64,000 nucleotides of DNA from CAXMMR01 sp965198995 (GCA_965198995.1 CBDAQG010000002.1:1240001-1304000); one strand, 5' to 3'. Positions 1 to 10,979 are shown, counted from the stretch's first letter. The notes: generated by a model not told the origin, from the letters alone. Made by a program: numbers and translations.

Positions 1-1
1 G

Positions 2-3000
2 GTGCTGGCGCCGAAGATCAGCTTTGCCGCCCATCAGTCCGCTGTGGCGGTGCTTCGAGAGCTACGGCTGCTCAACACCGGAAGCCTGACCGCGACGGAC
101 TTGGTGCTGGAGATAAAGGCCGATCCCCCCGTGATCGCGCACCGGCAGTGGCGGGTCGATAGGGTGGCGCCCGGTGGCGAGGCGGTAGTCAAGGACCGCG
201 ACGTGCAGCTGAACGCCGGGCTGCTGCTGGGGCTGGCAGAGGCGATGCGCGGCACTGTGACCGTGAGGGCACGCGCCGGCAATGCCGAGGGCGCGGTGCT
301 CGCGGAACGCTGCCTCGGGGTGGAACTGCTGGCCCGCACCGAGTGGGGCGGCGGTGCGGCGATGCCGGAATTGCTGGCCGCCTTCGTGATGCCGAACGAT
401 CCTGCCGTCAGCCGGCTGCTGAAGTCCGCCAGCGACGTGCTGCGCCGGGCCGGTCGGCCGGATGGGCTGGATGGCTACACTGGCGGCTCGCGCGAGCGGG
501 TGTGGGAACTAGCCTCAGCGATGTGGTCGGCGGTGACAGCGCTGCGCCTCAGCTACGCCCTGCCGCCACCCAGCTTCGAGCTGCAGGGCCAGAAGGTGCG
601 GCCGCCCGGCACCGTGGTGGAAGCGGGGCTCGCCACCTGTCTGGACACCGCGTTGCTGTTCGCTTCCATGCTGGAAGGCGCCGGGCTGTATCCTGTGATG
701 ATCCTAACGCAGGGCCATGCCTTCACCGGGGTATGGTTGCAGCCGCAGGAGTTCGCCACCTTGCAGGTCGCCGACGCCGCCACCCTGCGCAAGCGCATCG
801 CGCTGAAGGAGCTGGTGGTGTTCGAGACCACGACGGTAACCGGCGCCACGCCCGCGCTGTTTGCCGATGCGATCGCTCTGGGCGAGCGGGAGATCGACGA
901 GGCGCACGAGGCCGCGTTCGTGCTGGCGCTGGACATCCGCCGCGCCCGCATGCAGCGGATCAAGCCGCTGGCGCTCAGCAATGAAGCGCCGGCCCCCACT
1001 GGCGAGGGCGCAGACACCCCGCCCGCGCCTGACGTGCTGCAGACCGCACCTGCGCTGCCCGGCTTCGACCTGGTCGAGCCGGACACTGCGCCGCAGACGC
1101 CGGAGGAACGGCTGCGGCGCTGGCAGCGCAAGCTGCTGGACCTGACCACACGCAACCGCCTGCTGAACGTGAAGCCCGGCGCCAATGCGCTGCGGCTGTT
1201 GTGCCCCGACCCGGCAGCGCTGGAGGATGACCTGACCGCCGGCAAGCGGTTCCGCATCGTCGCGGCGCCCTCGCTTGCCGGGGCGGCCGGTCGCGACGAC
1301 GCACTGCACACGCAGCGCACGGGCGAGATGCTGGATGGCGCCTATGGCAAAGAGGCATTCGCCCGCGGCGAGATCCTGTCGCCCGGCACACAGGACAAGC
1401 TGGATGCTCAGCTGGTCGAGCTCTACCGCAAGGCGAAGCTGGACCTCGCGGAGGGCGGCGCCAACACGATGTTCCTGGCAATCGGCATGCTCGCCTGGCG
1501 GCGTCCGGGTGCGGATGCCCGACTCTATCGCGCGCCGTTGATCCTGCTGCCGGTGAAGCTCGAACGGCACAGCGCCCGCTCCGGCGTGCAGATGTCGCAT
1601 CACGAGGATGAGCCACGCTTCAACCCGACGCTGCTGCAGATGCTGCGGCAGGACTTCGAGCTGACGATTCCGGAGCTTGGCGGTGCCCTGCCGACCGACG
1701 CCTCCGGCATCGACGTGCCGCGTGTGCTGACCATCATGCGCAAGGCCGTCGTCAACGTGCGCGGCTGCGAGGTGACGGACGATCTGATGCTGGGCGCGTT
1801 CTCCTTCGCGAAGTATCTGATGTGGGAGGATCTGCAGCGCCGCGCCGACGTGCTGAAGCGCAACCCGGTGGTGCGTCACCTGCTGGACACGCCGCGAGAG
1901 CCATACGCCGCCACCGCGCTGCCGCCCGAGCCGGAGGCGCTGGATGCGGAGGTTACGCCGGCAGAGCTGTTCATGCCGCTACCTGCGGACAGCTCCCAGG
2001 TCGCAGCGGTGGTGGGCTCCGGCCGGGGTGCGGATTTCGTGCTGGACGGGCCGCCCGGCACTGGCAAGTCGCAGACCATCGCTAACATGATCGCCCACAA
2101 CTTGGCGCTGGGCCGCACGGTGTTGTTCGTGGCCGAGAAGCGGGCAGCGCTGGACGTGGTGCATCGCCGGCTGCAGGCCAATGGGCTGGGGCCGTTCTGC
2201 CTGCAGCTGCATTCCAACAAAGCGGCGAAGCAGGAGGTGCTGGCTCAGCTGGACAGCGCCTGGTCCGCCAGCGGTGCCTTCGTGGACGGCGAATGGGCCA
2301 CCCTGGCGGCGGAACTGAAGACCACGCGCGACGGTCTGAACCGGCTCGCCGCTGCGGTAAATCAGGTGCACCCGAACGGGCTGAGCCTGTTCGCGGCCAT
2401 CGGACTGGTGGCTCATGACGGCGCCGATGCCGCCATACGCCTCGGATGGCTGGCCGGCGTGGAGCACAATGCGGCTGAGATGGCGGCGATGCGGGATGCC
2501 TGCCGGCGGCTGGACCTCAACCGATTGGCCGGGCTTGCAGGACGGGGCAACGCGCTGGGCCTGGTGGGCCGGACCGAATGGTCGAATGCGTGGCGGGGGG
2601 AACTGCTGGCGAGCTGTGCTGCACTGGGCGCGGCGGGGAGCGTCCTCACCGACGCGCGCACGCCGTTCGAAGCGGCGCTGGGCCTAGTAGTGCCCCGGGA
2701 CCGGCGCGGCCTCCACGCGATCACTGCGCTGGCGACAGCGATCGGCGGCGCCCATGGCCAGGACCTCGGCTGCGTGTTCCTGCCGAACGCCACCCGCGCC
2801 ATGGAGCATGCAGAGGCGTCGCTGCCGCTGATCGAGTCCTATCGTTTGGAGCTTGTGGGACTCGGCGCGCGCATGGATGCCGCAGCGATACGCGCCGTGC
2901 CGGTCGACGCCCTGCAGACGCAGTGGAATGCCGCCAGCAGCTTGGTCTGGCCGCTGTCCAGGATGCGCAAGGCGGCGTTGAGCAAGCTGCTGCATGCCGG

Positions 3001-5820
3001 CGGCGATTTGGATCCCGAAGCAGCCCTGCCACGTCTCAGGCGGCTGCAGGCCTCGCTGGCACAGATCGATGCGCTGGCACCCGATGCGGCTGGCGTGGCC
3101 GGCTGGGCTGGCGCTGAAACCGATGTCGATCAGGTGCGGCAGGCTCTGGCGGCCGGGCGGGCGCTGCGTCAGGCGATCACGGCCGCGGCCGATACGCCGG
3201 AGCGCCTGCTGGCCTTGCGCGAGGCCGCCCGGCGGCTGTGCTGCGACGGCAACGACCTGCTGGCACCGACGGCCACCGTTGGCCGCGCCGCCGCCGCTCT
3301 GGTCGCCGCCGAGCGGCAGTTCCACGCCGCGCTGGATGCATTCGAACGCAGTGCAGCCGTGGGCAGGCCGCTGGATGCGGACGATCTCTGTGCCTATGCC
3401 GGCGACGTAGCCGCCGCGTTGCCAGGGCAGTCCCGCCATCTGCGCGACTGGTGCGGCTGGCGCCGTGCCTGCGACGCAGCGGCAGCGCTGGGATTGTCGC
3501 CCCTGGTAGCGGCGCTGGACGGCGATCACTTAGGCCAGCGCAGCGTGGCGGAGGCGTTCGAGCATGGCTACGCATTTTGGTGGGCCGGCACGGCGATCGA
3601 TGCCAACCCGGTGCTGCGCGGCTTCAACCGGGCGGAACACGCCGACAGCATCGCAAGGTTCCGCATGCTGGACGATCGGCTCATGGCACTGTCCCAGCTG
3701 GTGATCCGCGGCAGGCTGTCCGGCGCGCTGCCCGCCAAGGATGCGCGCACGCCGCCGCCGGGTTTCAATGCGCTGGCACATGAGCTGGAGCTGAAGCGCT
3801 CCCGCAAGCCTCTGCGGCAGTTGATCCAGGACATGGGACCGGCGCTGCACCGCTTGGCGCCGTGCCTGCTGATGAGTCCTCTGTCGATCGCCCAGTACCT
3901 GCCCGCGGACGGCGAGGTGTTCGACCTGGTGATTTTCGACGAGGCCTCGCAGATCGCACCCTGGGATGCGGTCGGCGCCATCGCCCGCGGGCGCCAGGTG
4001 GTGATCGCCGGCGATCCGAAGCAGATGCCGCCCACCAGCTTCTTCGAGCGCGGCACCACCGACAGCGATGGCGATGATGGCGCCACGCTGGAGGACCAGG
4101 AGAGCATTCTGGACGAGTGCCTGGGCGCGCGCCTGCCGCGCCGCCGGCTGACCTGGCACTACCGCAGCCGCAACGAGAGCCTGATCCACTTTTCCAACGT
4201 CCACTACTACGACGGCAGCCCGCAGACGTTCCCCGCACCAGTGACGCGCGACACCGCAGTCAGCCTGCGGCGGGTGGCTGGCGTCTGGGCGCGCGGCAAG
4301 GAACGCGTGAACCGCATCGAGGCCGCGGCAGTAGTAGCCGAGGTCAGCCGCCGCTTGCTGGACAAGGGCTTCAAGGACGAGGCCGGACGGGCGCTGAGCC
4401 TTGCTGTCATCACCTTCAACGCCGAGCAGCAGAAGCTCATCGAGGATCTGCTCGATGCGGAACGCCGTTCACATCCAGAGCTGGAGCCGTCTTCACCGAC
4501 GGTAACGCCGAACCGGTGATCGTGCGCAATCTGGAGACGGTGCAGGGCGACGAGCGTGACGTTATCCTCTTGGGCATTGGTTACGGCCCCGAAGCGGTCG
4601 ATGCGCCTAGCATGGCGATGAATTTCGGCCCGCTGAATCGTCAGGGTGGCGAGCGCAGGTTGAATGTCGCCGTCACCCGCGCACGCCGCGAAATGGTGTT
4701 GTTCGCCTCGTTCCCTGCCAGCATGATCGACCTCAATCGCACGGGCGCGGCGGCGGTGCGGGATCTTCGCAGCTTACTGGAAGACGCCGAACGCGGCGGT
4801 GCACGCACGGCAGCAACCGGGACGACGGAGGAACGGAGTGACGCGGGATTTCATCAAGCGGTCGCGTCCGGGCTACGGGAGCGCGGCTGGGACGTGCAGC
4901 AGCGTATCGGCGTTTCCGCCTTCCGCCTCGATCTTGCCGTGGTGCATCCAGACCTGGCGGGTGATTTCCTGCTGGGGATCGAGTGCGACGGCGCGTCCTA
5001 CTGCAACGCCGCCACTGCGCGGGATCGAGACAAGGTGCGTGACGCGATTCTTCGGGGGCTTGGTTGGTCCCTGGCACGGGTCTGGTCGGCCGAATGGTGG
5101 AACAACCCTGCTGGCGGGCTGGACCGGCTTGAGGAGATCCTGCGCGCCCGGCTTGATCAATCGCGGTCGGAGGCGGCGTCCAAGCGCGCGCAGGAGCGGG
5201 CCGCAGATACACCCGACCCGCATCCCGCAGCCGCGGCACCAGCAGATCCAGGGCTGATGGCGGAAGCCGCCGCGGCAGACAGCAGCCGTGAGCTTGACGT
5301 GCAGGCCATCGAGCCCGGCGGAGACTACCGCTGCACCACCTTCGCCGACATGGCGGGGCGGATCAGCGACGCACGGTTCCATGATCCGGATTATACGCCC
5401 GTGCTGCGCGAGATGATTGCCCGCGTGGTGACGCAGGAAGCGCCGATCCGCGACGACCTGCTCGTTGAGCGGATTGCTCGCGCCCATGGCTTCCGCAGGT
5501 CGGGGGCGCGGATACGCGATCGCTTGATGTCGCTAGCGCAGGCGACAGCCCATGCCGCCGCCGAACCGGGTGGCCAGACATTCGTTTGGGCCGATCTGGC
5601 GGATCCCGATCGATGGGATCGTGCGCGGTTCCCTGCCACCGCCGAAGACATACGCGGCTTGGAGGATGTGCCGCTGCCGGAGCTCTGCGCCTGCCTTCGC
5701 AGTTGCAACACCGGGGACAAGCCGAGCGAGGCGGCACGGAGGTTCGGGCTGAGACGGCTGAGCGCGGCAGGCCGTGAGCGGCTTAGGCGAGCGACGCCAC
5801 CAACCGGGCATCTAGGCTAG
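2..5820 (+). pseudogene. DUF4011/SF1 helicase/Vsr-like nuclease/DUF3320 protein (Hhe-like), frameshifted and 5' cut by window edge
   Basis: One large gene read in two frames. Frame 1 (2-4519) has a transglutaminase-like segment (about residues 208-250, CLDTALLF...GHAF), a DUF4011-type stretch (RKLLDLTTRNRLLN, about 377-390), Walker A GPPGTGKS near 683, Walker B IFDEASQ near 1311 and GDPKQMPP near 1337. The second frame, open to 5820, resumes with helicase motif VI (AVTRAR), then a Vsr/MTES_1575-like nuclease (GIECDG, RDRDKVR, RVWSAEWW) and a C-terminal DUF3320. The frames join at about 4486-4489; adding one base restores continuity, so one base is missing. The true start lies at or just before position 1. 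The order DUF4011-helicase-Vsr matches the Hhe anti-phage family. If the lesion is real, the nuclease and last helicase motifs are lost. Family very likely; functional state unknown. Confidence 0.85.
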
Positions 5821-6109
5821 CAGCAATCACCAACTGTTCCTTGCGCAGGCTGTTGCAGGTCGTTCTGCGGATAAAGCACGGCGAGCCAGCAGCCGGCCGC
5901 ATCTCGCCTGGGAGGATGGGCGCGATCACGCGACGCGACTATCGATCAGCCGAGGGAGACGGGGACCCGGGGCCGAACGGCACTCAGATAGCCCTTACAA
6001 TTCCAGGTGTCGTCGTCGAGCGCATAGAGTGTTCTGTTCGCGCCGGCGAAAACTCTGGAGGGCTTCGATCGGATCCCGCCGGCGCCGCGTTCGACCGGAC
6101 GTTAGAATA
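5821..6109. other. intergenic stretch, no supported gene
   Basis: About 290 bases between the end of the large helicase gene and the toxin gene. Open frames here read through the toxin on the opposite strand and show no recognisable domain. No repeat of the two dispersed families and no clear terminator was seen. Confidence 0.4.
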
Positions 6110-6532
6110 TCATGCCGTGTGCCACGGATCGACAACATCGGCGCCACATCCCTGGAAATCATCCACGTTGCGCGTCGCCACCGTCGCACCGTGGGCGCGG
6201 GCTATGGCCGCAACCATGGCGTCCTCCACCGTGATCGGGCGGCCGGCTGCTTCGCGTGCGGACCGTATGGCGCCGTAATGTCTGGCGCACAGGCTGTCGA
6301 ACGCCAGGACCTGGTTGTGGAACCCGCTGGCGAACAGAGTCGCGATCCGGGTGGCAAGGTCCTCGCGTCTCTTGCCGACCGGGAGCCGCGCCAGACCATA
6401 ACTGATTTCTGCCTCGCAGACGGCGGCTGTGAAGGCAATTTCGGGTGCCAGTGCCCTCACATAGGCCAGTACGGCTGGATCTGGCGCCGGCCGGACCAGT
6501 TCGGAAATGACGTTGGTGTCCAGCAGGATCAT
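6110..6532 (-). CDS. fitB: PIN-domain toxin, FitB/VapC type
   Basis: A 140-residue PIN-domain ribonuclease-type toxin. It begins MILLDTNVISEL, giving the first metal-binding Asp (D5); CEAEISYG supplies the conserved Glu, PITVEDAMVAAIA the third acidic residue and TRNVDDF the last Asp, so the active-site set looks complete. The start ATG overlaps the stop of the upstream antitoxin gene (ATGA), as expected of a translationally coupled toxin-antitoxin operon. The family cleaves RNA, often tRNA. The pair lies between a broken defence-type gene and a decayed receptor gene, so it may be helping to retain this patch. FitB is preferred over generic VapC because of the N-terminal LLDTNVISEL signature and the partner protein. 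Confidence 0.88.
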   Translation of the reverse strand: MILLDTNVISELVRPAPDPAVLAYVRALAPEIAFTAAVCEAEISYGLARLPVGKRREDLATRIATLFASGFHNQVLAFDSLCARHYGAIRSAREAAGRPITVEDAMVAAIARAHGATVATRNVDDFQGCGADVVDPWHTA

Positions 6533-6813
6533 GCGCCATCTCCATCGTCACCGAGGTCGCCCCCGAGATCGATGGGCGCACGCCTCGGCGCGCTGCCACG
6601 CGGGGGCAAGTCGAGTTCCGCACCATGCGAGGCGCCGAACAAACGGCTGGCAATCTCGGCCAGGTTTTCGCGCCCAGGCGCCGCTTGGCTTGCCACGGCC
6701 ACCCGCAGCAGCTCACGCACCTCCTCTTCCAGGGAGCGCCGGTGTGACGCCGCCCGCTCCTTCAGACGCCGGTGGAGGGCGTCATCGACATTGCGGATCA
6801 GCACGCTTGCCAT
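6529..6813 (-). CDS. fitA: ribbon-helix-helix antitoxin, FitA type
   Basis: A roughly 94-residue antitoxin. The N-terminus (MASVLIRNVDDALHRRLKER) is a FitA-like ribbon-helix-helix DNA-binding domain; the acidic, Gly/Asp-rich tail (GDLGDDGDGA) is the part expected to wrap the PIN toxin. An in-frame ATG five codons upstream (6828) is possible; 6813 is chosen because MASVLIRNVD is where family members usually begin and GGGACG lies before it. Its stop overlaps the toxin start. A palindrome directly upstream is the likely autoregulatory operator. Confidence 0.83.
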   Translation of the reverse strand: MASVLIRNVDDALHRRLKERAASHRRSLEEEVRELLRVAVASQAAPGRENLAEIASRLFGASHGAELDLPPRGSAPRRAPIDLGGDLGDDGDGA

Positions 6814-6834
6814 CAATCGTCCCGCCATTCAGAT

Positions 6835-6852
6835 TGCTAGTCGATGCTAGCA
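6835..6852. promoter_or_regulatory. palindromic operator candidate of the FitAB-like pair
   Basis: TGCTAG, six bases, then CTAGCA form a perfect inverted repeat directly upstream of the antitoxin start on the minus strand. RHH antitoxins bind such half-sites as dimers, and Neisseria FitAB binds a repeat of similar TGCTA-type half-sites, so autorepression here is a reasonable inference. Confidence 0.5.
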
Positions 6853-6937
6853 GGCGTCGCATGGGGGTCAACATCACGGCGCGTGGAGATGCAACCCGCA
6901 GACCGATTGCAGCCGCCGCGCCGCCATCTCTCACACG

Positions 6938-8912
6938 CCCGCCCGCTACAACAGCATGGAGTATGCGTTCGACAAGCCGTATGACCAGGGCCTGTCGTTA
7001 TTCCAGGCGAGCGTCAACGCCAACAGGGGCAGCGGCTTGACGCTGCCGGAGCCGCTGCCGCTGCCGTATCTGCAACGATATGGGATGTTCAGCAACTACC
7101 CGCCGACCGACGTCTTCCAGCGCCAGGCTGACGATTACTGACCCTGATCCTGAGAAACGACACCTACATCAACGATTATGTCAGCGCCGATCTGAGCCTG
7201 TTCTACCTGAACTCAGACCCCGCCACCACCAGCTACGGCAACCCGACGATCTTCGGCCCGAACGGAGCGGCCGGTCCGGTCACGGTCGGCCTGTCGTCAT
7301 CCTTCACTCAGACGCCGGCGAGCTACGCCGAGCAGGGCCTGTTTGGCCGCGGCAACATCTTCTACGATCCGCAGGTCTATTCCTCACGGCGAGCTCGGCC
7401 GGGTGCCCGGCCCAGCTGCAAGCAGAGTTCGCAGCCGCCGGTGAGCCGAGCCCGTGCGGCTACAACGCGGAGGGAAACTCCACCCACTCGGACGCTTACG
7501 GGATCCAGCCGCGCCTCACCGTCACGCCGCCGACGCTGTTCGGAATCGTCAACACGATCAAGGTTGGCGGTCTGGTCGCCAAGGAAAGGCAGCCGGCGTC
7601 ACACGGCTATGCGAGCGTTTTCCCGAACGTTCCGGAGCTGTCGCAGAACGAGATCTGGTCGACCATCATCGGCTCGACCGGCGGCTTCGACGGCGGTTTT
7701 CAGCGGACGATCTATCAGGGCTACCTCCAGGACAAGATAGACTTCGTCGGCAATACCCTGCACGTCACGCCGGGGCGGACGGTCGAAGAAACGGATTTGG
7801 CCGATCTCGGCAGCAAGATCTTCGAAGGAACACCGTCCGCGAGCCTGCTGGCGACGCCGTAACGCCAGGCCGGCAATCCATGCGACTTTGGACGCTACAA
7901 GGCGCACAAGTGGGACCGGAATACCTCCGTTCATGAACGTCTCGTACGATCTCGATCGCGTGCTGCCGCCGGCGCGAGGCGTGTCGTTCTACGGCAGCGC
8001 CGGCAACTCCGCGCTGTTCGCCCCGGTAACGGATTTCGGGCCGAACCTCATCGGCAGCCCGCCCAACGCGTCCATCGTCCATCTCTATGAGGGCGGCGCC
8101 AAATACAACCGCGACAACCTGGTGCTATCGGCGGACTACTTCTACCAGCACGTGGAGCGGGATTTCGGCTACTTCTCCTACGAGTTCGGTCCGCAGGCTG
8201 GCGAGGCGTTCCACTCGAATAACGTCCAGCCCGAGTTCAAGGGGTTTGAGGCCTGGTCGATCTGGCAGGCCACGCCGCAGTGGCAGCTCTTCGGCAACGT
8301 GTCCCATACCTTGGCGAAATACCTCGCCACGACCTTCGGCTACGCGTCGTTGCAGGAGGACCAGTTCGTCGTCGTCGTCAGAGGCACGCCGGTCACGGGT
8401 GTACCGGACTGGCTGTCCACCTTCGGGGGCGATTACAACCGGCGGAACATCCGCACCGAGAATGACGATCTGAACGTCCGGTTCGAGGGACAGTATACCG
8501 GTAAGCAGGCGACGACATACGATCTGAACGGCTCCGGAACGTCGGGCCGATCGCCGGTGTCGAACCGCCCGGCTCCTACAACTACTACACCGCGAAGGCT
8601 GGGGCCACCACCTATGACCCGAATGGCGGCATCTCGCCGTTCGCGATCTTCAACCTCGACGTGAACTACAAACTTCCAATCCGCAATGTCGGCCCGCTGC
8701 GGCTACTGAGCTTCGACCTGAACATCATCAACATGTTCACCACCCACTACTTGCAGTATTTGGATCGGCAGGTGGCGCCGTCCACGCAGGGCGCTTTCAC
8801 CAGCGGCCCGTTCAAGGGCGAGCCGATCAGTCCTGACAGCGGCGCCTCATTTGCCAACGGCATCGCAGGCGAACCGGCGGTGGTGACACTCACGGTGTCC
8901 ACTCGCTTTTGA
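6938..8912 (+). pseudogene. TonB-dependent receptor remnant (barrel only, several frameshifts)
   Basis: Fragments of one outer-membrane TonB-dependent receptor appear in order but in changing frames: ARYNSMEYAFDKPYDQ from about 6941, LRNDTYINDYVSADLSLFY from about 7150, a segment with GNSTHSDAYG from about 7470, MNVSYDLDRVLPPARG from 7933, then NYKLPIRNVGPLRLLSFDLN to the end. The last residue of VTLTVSTRF is the C-terminal Phe typical of outer-membrane barrels. Frame changes fall near 7138, 7385, 7925 and 8545, with a stop at 7860-7862. No signal peptide, TonB box or plug domain is seen upstream, so the 5' third is missing as well. A non-functional relic. Confidence 0.85.
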
Positions 8913-8930
8913 CCGTGGGTGGTGACTTGA

Positions 8931-8985
8931 GAAAGCGGTTTTTGAAAAAAACCAAAAACTTTATCTATTAAGATCATCGCTGACG
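8931..8985 (+). repeat. AT-rich repeat family, copy 1 (single arm)
   Basis: Follows the receptor remnant directly. The hairpin GGTTTTT/AAAAACC (8937-8953) is followed by AAAAACTTT and a tail AAGATCATCGCTG that is also found inside copy 2. Only one arm of the usual two-arm element is present. Confidence 0.7.
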
Positions 8986-8987
8986 GT

Positions 8988-9383
8988 TCAAGGTTCGTCT
9001 GCTAGTACGGCTGTGGCCTCGATCTCAACGAGGGCTAGCCGTTCCACAAGCTGCGAGACGCCGATCACGGACATGGCGGGGAAGTGCTTGCCCATCACGG
9101 CACGATAGGCCCGGCCGATGGCGGGACGCTGCGCCGCATACTCGCTGATATCGACGATGAACCAGGTGAGCCGAACGATGCAGGATGGCGGCGCTCCGGC
9201 GACGGCCAGCACGTCGACGATGTTGCGCAGCGCCTGGCCGACCTGGGCGGCGAGCCCCTCGGCGAAGCGGCCGTCAGCGTCCCACCCGATCTGACCACCG
9301 ATGAAGATGCTCTCGCCCCGCGCCGCTACGCCGTTGGCGTAACCGTTCGGTTCCGGCCAACCCAGGGGCTGTAAAACGCGCAA
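8988..9383 (-). CDS. RidA/YjgF family protein
   Basis: A 131-residue protein with the Rid fold signature (FIGGQIGWDADG near 28-39, ALRNIVDVLAVAG near 51-63, ALVEIEATAVL at the C-terminus). Classic RidA proteins hydrolyse enamine/imine intermediates using a conserved Arg in a PAR(S/T) motif. Here that place reads PAMS (Met104), so the canonical carboxylate-binding Arg is absent and this belongs to another Rid subgroup. It is the last gene of the minus-strand aromatic-degradation set, 73 bases after the enoyl-CoA hydratase. A role on an amino-containing ring-reduction product is possible, but this is context inference only. Confidence 0.85.
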   Translation of the reverse strand: MRVLQPLGWPEPNGYANGVAARGESIFIGGQIGWDADGRFAEGLAAQVGQALRNIVDVLAVAGAPPSCIVRLTWFIVDISEYAAQRPAIGRAYRAVMGKHFPAMSVIGVSQLVERLALVEIEATAVLADEP

Positions 9384-9456
9384 CGGTCCTACTCCGCCCC
9401 CAACGTGGCGCAGCCGCAGGTCATTTGTGGCAGCTCATAACCGATCAGTTCCAACA

Positions 9457-10248
9457 TCAGTCGCCCTTGAAAGCGGGGTTGCGTTTGGCGGCGAACGCCT
9501 CGAAGGCGCGGGCAAAATCCTGCGTTGCCATGCAGATCGCCTGCGCCTGCGCCTCCGCCTCGATGGCGGTGTCGATGTCCATCGACCACTCGCGGTGCAG
9601 CATGGTCTTGGTGATGCCGTGCGCGAAGGTGGGGCCCTGCGCCAGTTCGGCGGCCACCGCCTGGGCGTGGGCCAGCACCGCGCCCGGCTCGCGCAGCGCG
9701 TTGTAGAAGCCCCAGACCGCGCCCTCCTCGCCGCTCATGCTGCGCCCGGTGAGCAGCAGCTCGCTCGCGCGTCCCTGGCCGATTAGCCGCGGCAGGATGG
9801 CGCAGGCACCCATATCGCAGCCCGCAAGCCCGACGCGGGTGAACAAGAAGGCGGTGCGGCTGGCCAGCGTGGCGTAGCGCAGGTCGGACGCCATGGCGAG
9901 GATGGCCCCGGCGCCGGCGCAGACGCCCTCGACCGCGGCGACCACCGGCTGCGGGCACGCGCGCATCGCGCGCACGAGGTCGCCGGTCAGCCGGGTGAAC
10001 GCCAGCAGCTCCGGCATGCGCATCCGAGTGAGCGGTTCGATGATCTCGAACACGTCGCCGCCGGAGCAGAAATTGCCGCCCGCCCCGGTCAGCACCACCG
10101 CCTTAACCGTGGGGGTCTGCGGCAGCGCCCGGAACAGGTCGCGCAGCTCGGCATAGCTGTCGAAGGTAAGCGGGTTTTTGCGTTCCGGGCGGTTCAGCGT
10201 CAGGGTTGCGACCGCGCCCTCCTCCCAGAGAAAATGCGCCGGCGTCAC
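9457..10248 (-). CDS. enoyl-CoA hydratase/isomerase family protein
   Basis: Crotonase-fold protein of about 263 residues. The oxyanion-hole segments are visible as GAGGNFCSGGDV and AAVEGVCAGAGAILAMASDL. The family adds water to, or isomerises, enoyl-CoA thioesters. The GTG start at 10248 is chosen because it overlaps the stop of the upstream SDR gene (GTGA) and precedes the conserved THP-type N-terminus; a longer frame to 10311 has no such support. Within the cluster it would act on the alicyclic CoA ester made by the anthraniloyl-CoA monooxygenase. The usual catalytic Glu region reads LAGCDMGACAILPR, so the precise reaction is uncertain. Confidence 0.88.
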   Translation of the reverse strand: MTPAHFLWEEGAVATLTLNRPERKNPLTFDSYAELRDLFRALPQTPTVKAVVLTGAGGNFCSGGDVFEIIEPLTRMRMPELLAFTRLTGDLVRAMRACPQPVVAAVEGVCAGAGAILAMASDLRYATLASRTAFLFTRVGLAGCDMGACAILPRLIGQGRASELLLTGRSMSGEEGAVWGFYNALREPGAVLAHAQAVAAELAQGPTFAHGITKTMLHREWSMDIDTAIEAEAQAQAICMATQDFARAFEAFAAKRNPAFKGD

Positions 10249-10979
10249 ATGACCTCCCCGCCGGCGATCACCAGGGATTGCCCGGTGAGCCCGGCCGCCT
10301 CGTCGCCGCACAGATAGAGCACGGCGGCGGCGACCTCGCCGGGCTGCACGAGCCGGCCCTGCGGGTTGGTCTGGGCGAGTGCGGCGCGGGCTTCGCCGGC
10401 GGAGCGGCCGGTCTTGGCGCCGATCAGGGCGGCCGCGCGGTCCACCATGGCGGTGTCGGTAAAGCCGGGGCAGACGGCGTTGACGGTGACGCCGCTGCGC
10501 GCGGTTTCGAGCGCCAACGCCCGGGTCAGGCCGACGAGCCCGTGCTTGGCGGCGCAGTAGGCGGCGGTGTAGGCGTAGCCCTTCAGCCCGGCGGTGCTGG
10601 CGATAGAGATGATCCGCCCCCAGCCCTGCCGCAGCAGCCTTGGCAGCACCGCCTGCATGGCGGTGAAGCAGGCGGTAAGATTGGTCGCCAGCATGCCGTC
10701 CCAGTCGGCGCGGCCGTGCTGGCCGAACGGAGCCGAGACGGCGGCACCGGCGTTGTTGACCAGGATGTCGAACGGCCCGAGCGCGTCGATCGCGGTGCGC
10801 AGCGCGGCGGCGTCGGTGACGTCGGCGGTCGCGTGGCGAAACTTGGTCGCCGCCAAAGCCTCGGCGTCCCGGCCGATCACTGCGACGTCGGCGCCGGCCT
10901 CGGCCAGGCGGTCGGCGATGGCGCGGCCGATGCCCTTGGCGCCGCCGGTGACGAGGGCCGTGCGGCCCTCAAACCGCAC
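10245..10979 (-). CDS. short-chain dehydrogenase/reductase in the 2-aminobenzoyl-CoA cluster
   Basis: A 244-residue classical SDR. The NAD(P)-binding TGGAKGIG motif is at residues 11-18, NNAG lies in the middle, the active-site Tyr and Lys are in YCAAKHG, and VCPGFTDT follows. The GTG start at 10979 overlaps the end of the preceding monooxygenase gene by 11 bases, pointing to translational coupling. The family oxidises or reduces hydroxy/keto-acyl-CoA; here the likely substrate is a hydroxy- or oxo-cyclohexane/ene carboxyl-CoA from the neighbouring ring-reducing enzyme. Substrate assignment is inference from the operon. Confidence 0.88.
   Translation of the reverse strand: MRFEGRTALVTGGAKGIGRAIADRLAEAGADVAVIGRDAEALAATKFRHATADVTDAAALRTAIDALGPFDILVNNAGAAVSAPFGQHGRADWDGMLATNLTACFTAMQAVLPRLLRQGWGRIISIASTAGLKGYAYTAAYCAAKHGLVGLTRALALETARSGVTVNAVCPGFTDTAMVDRAAALIGAKTGRSAGEARAALAQTNPQGRLVQPGEVAAAVLYLCGDEAAGLTGQSLVIAGGEVM

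Noticed and set aside
1..8985. Prophage or integrative element
   Set aside because: No integrase, att site, phage structural or conjugation gene is seen; only accessory and decayed genes.
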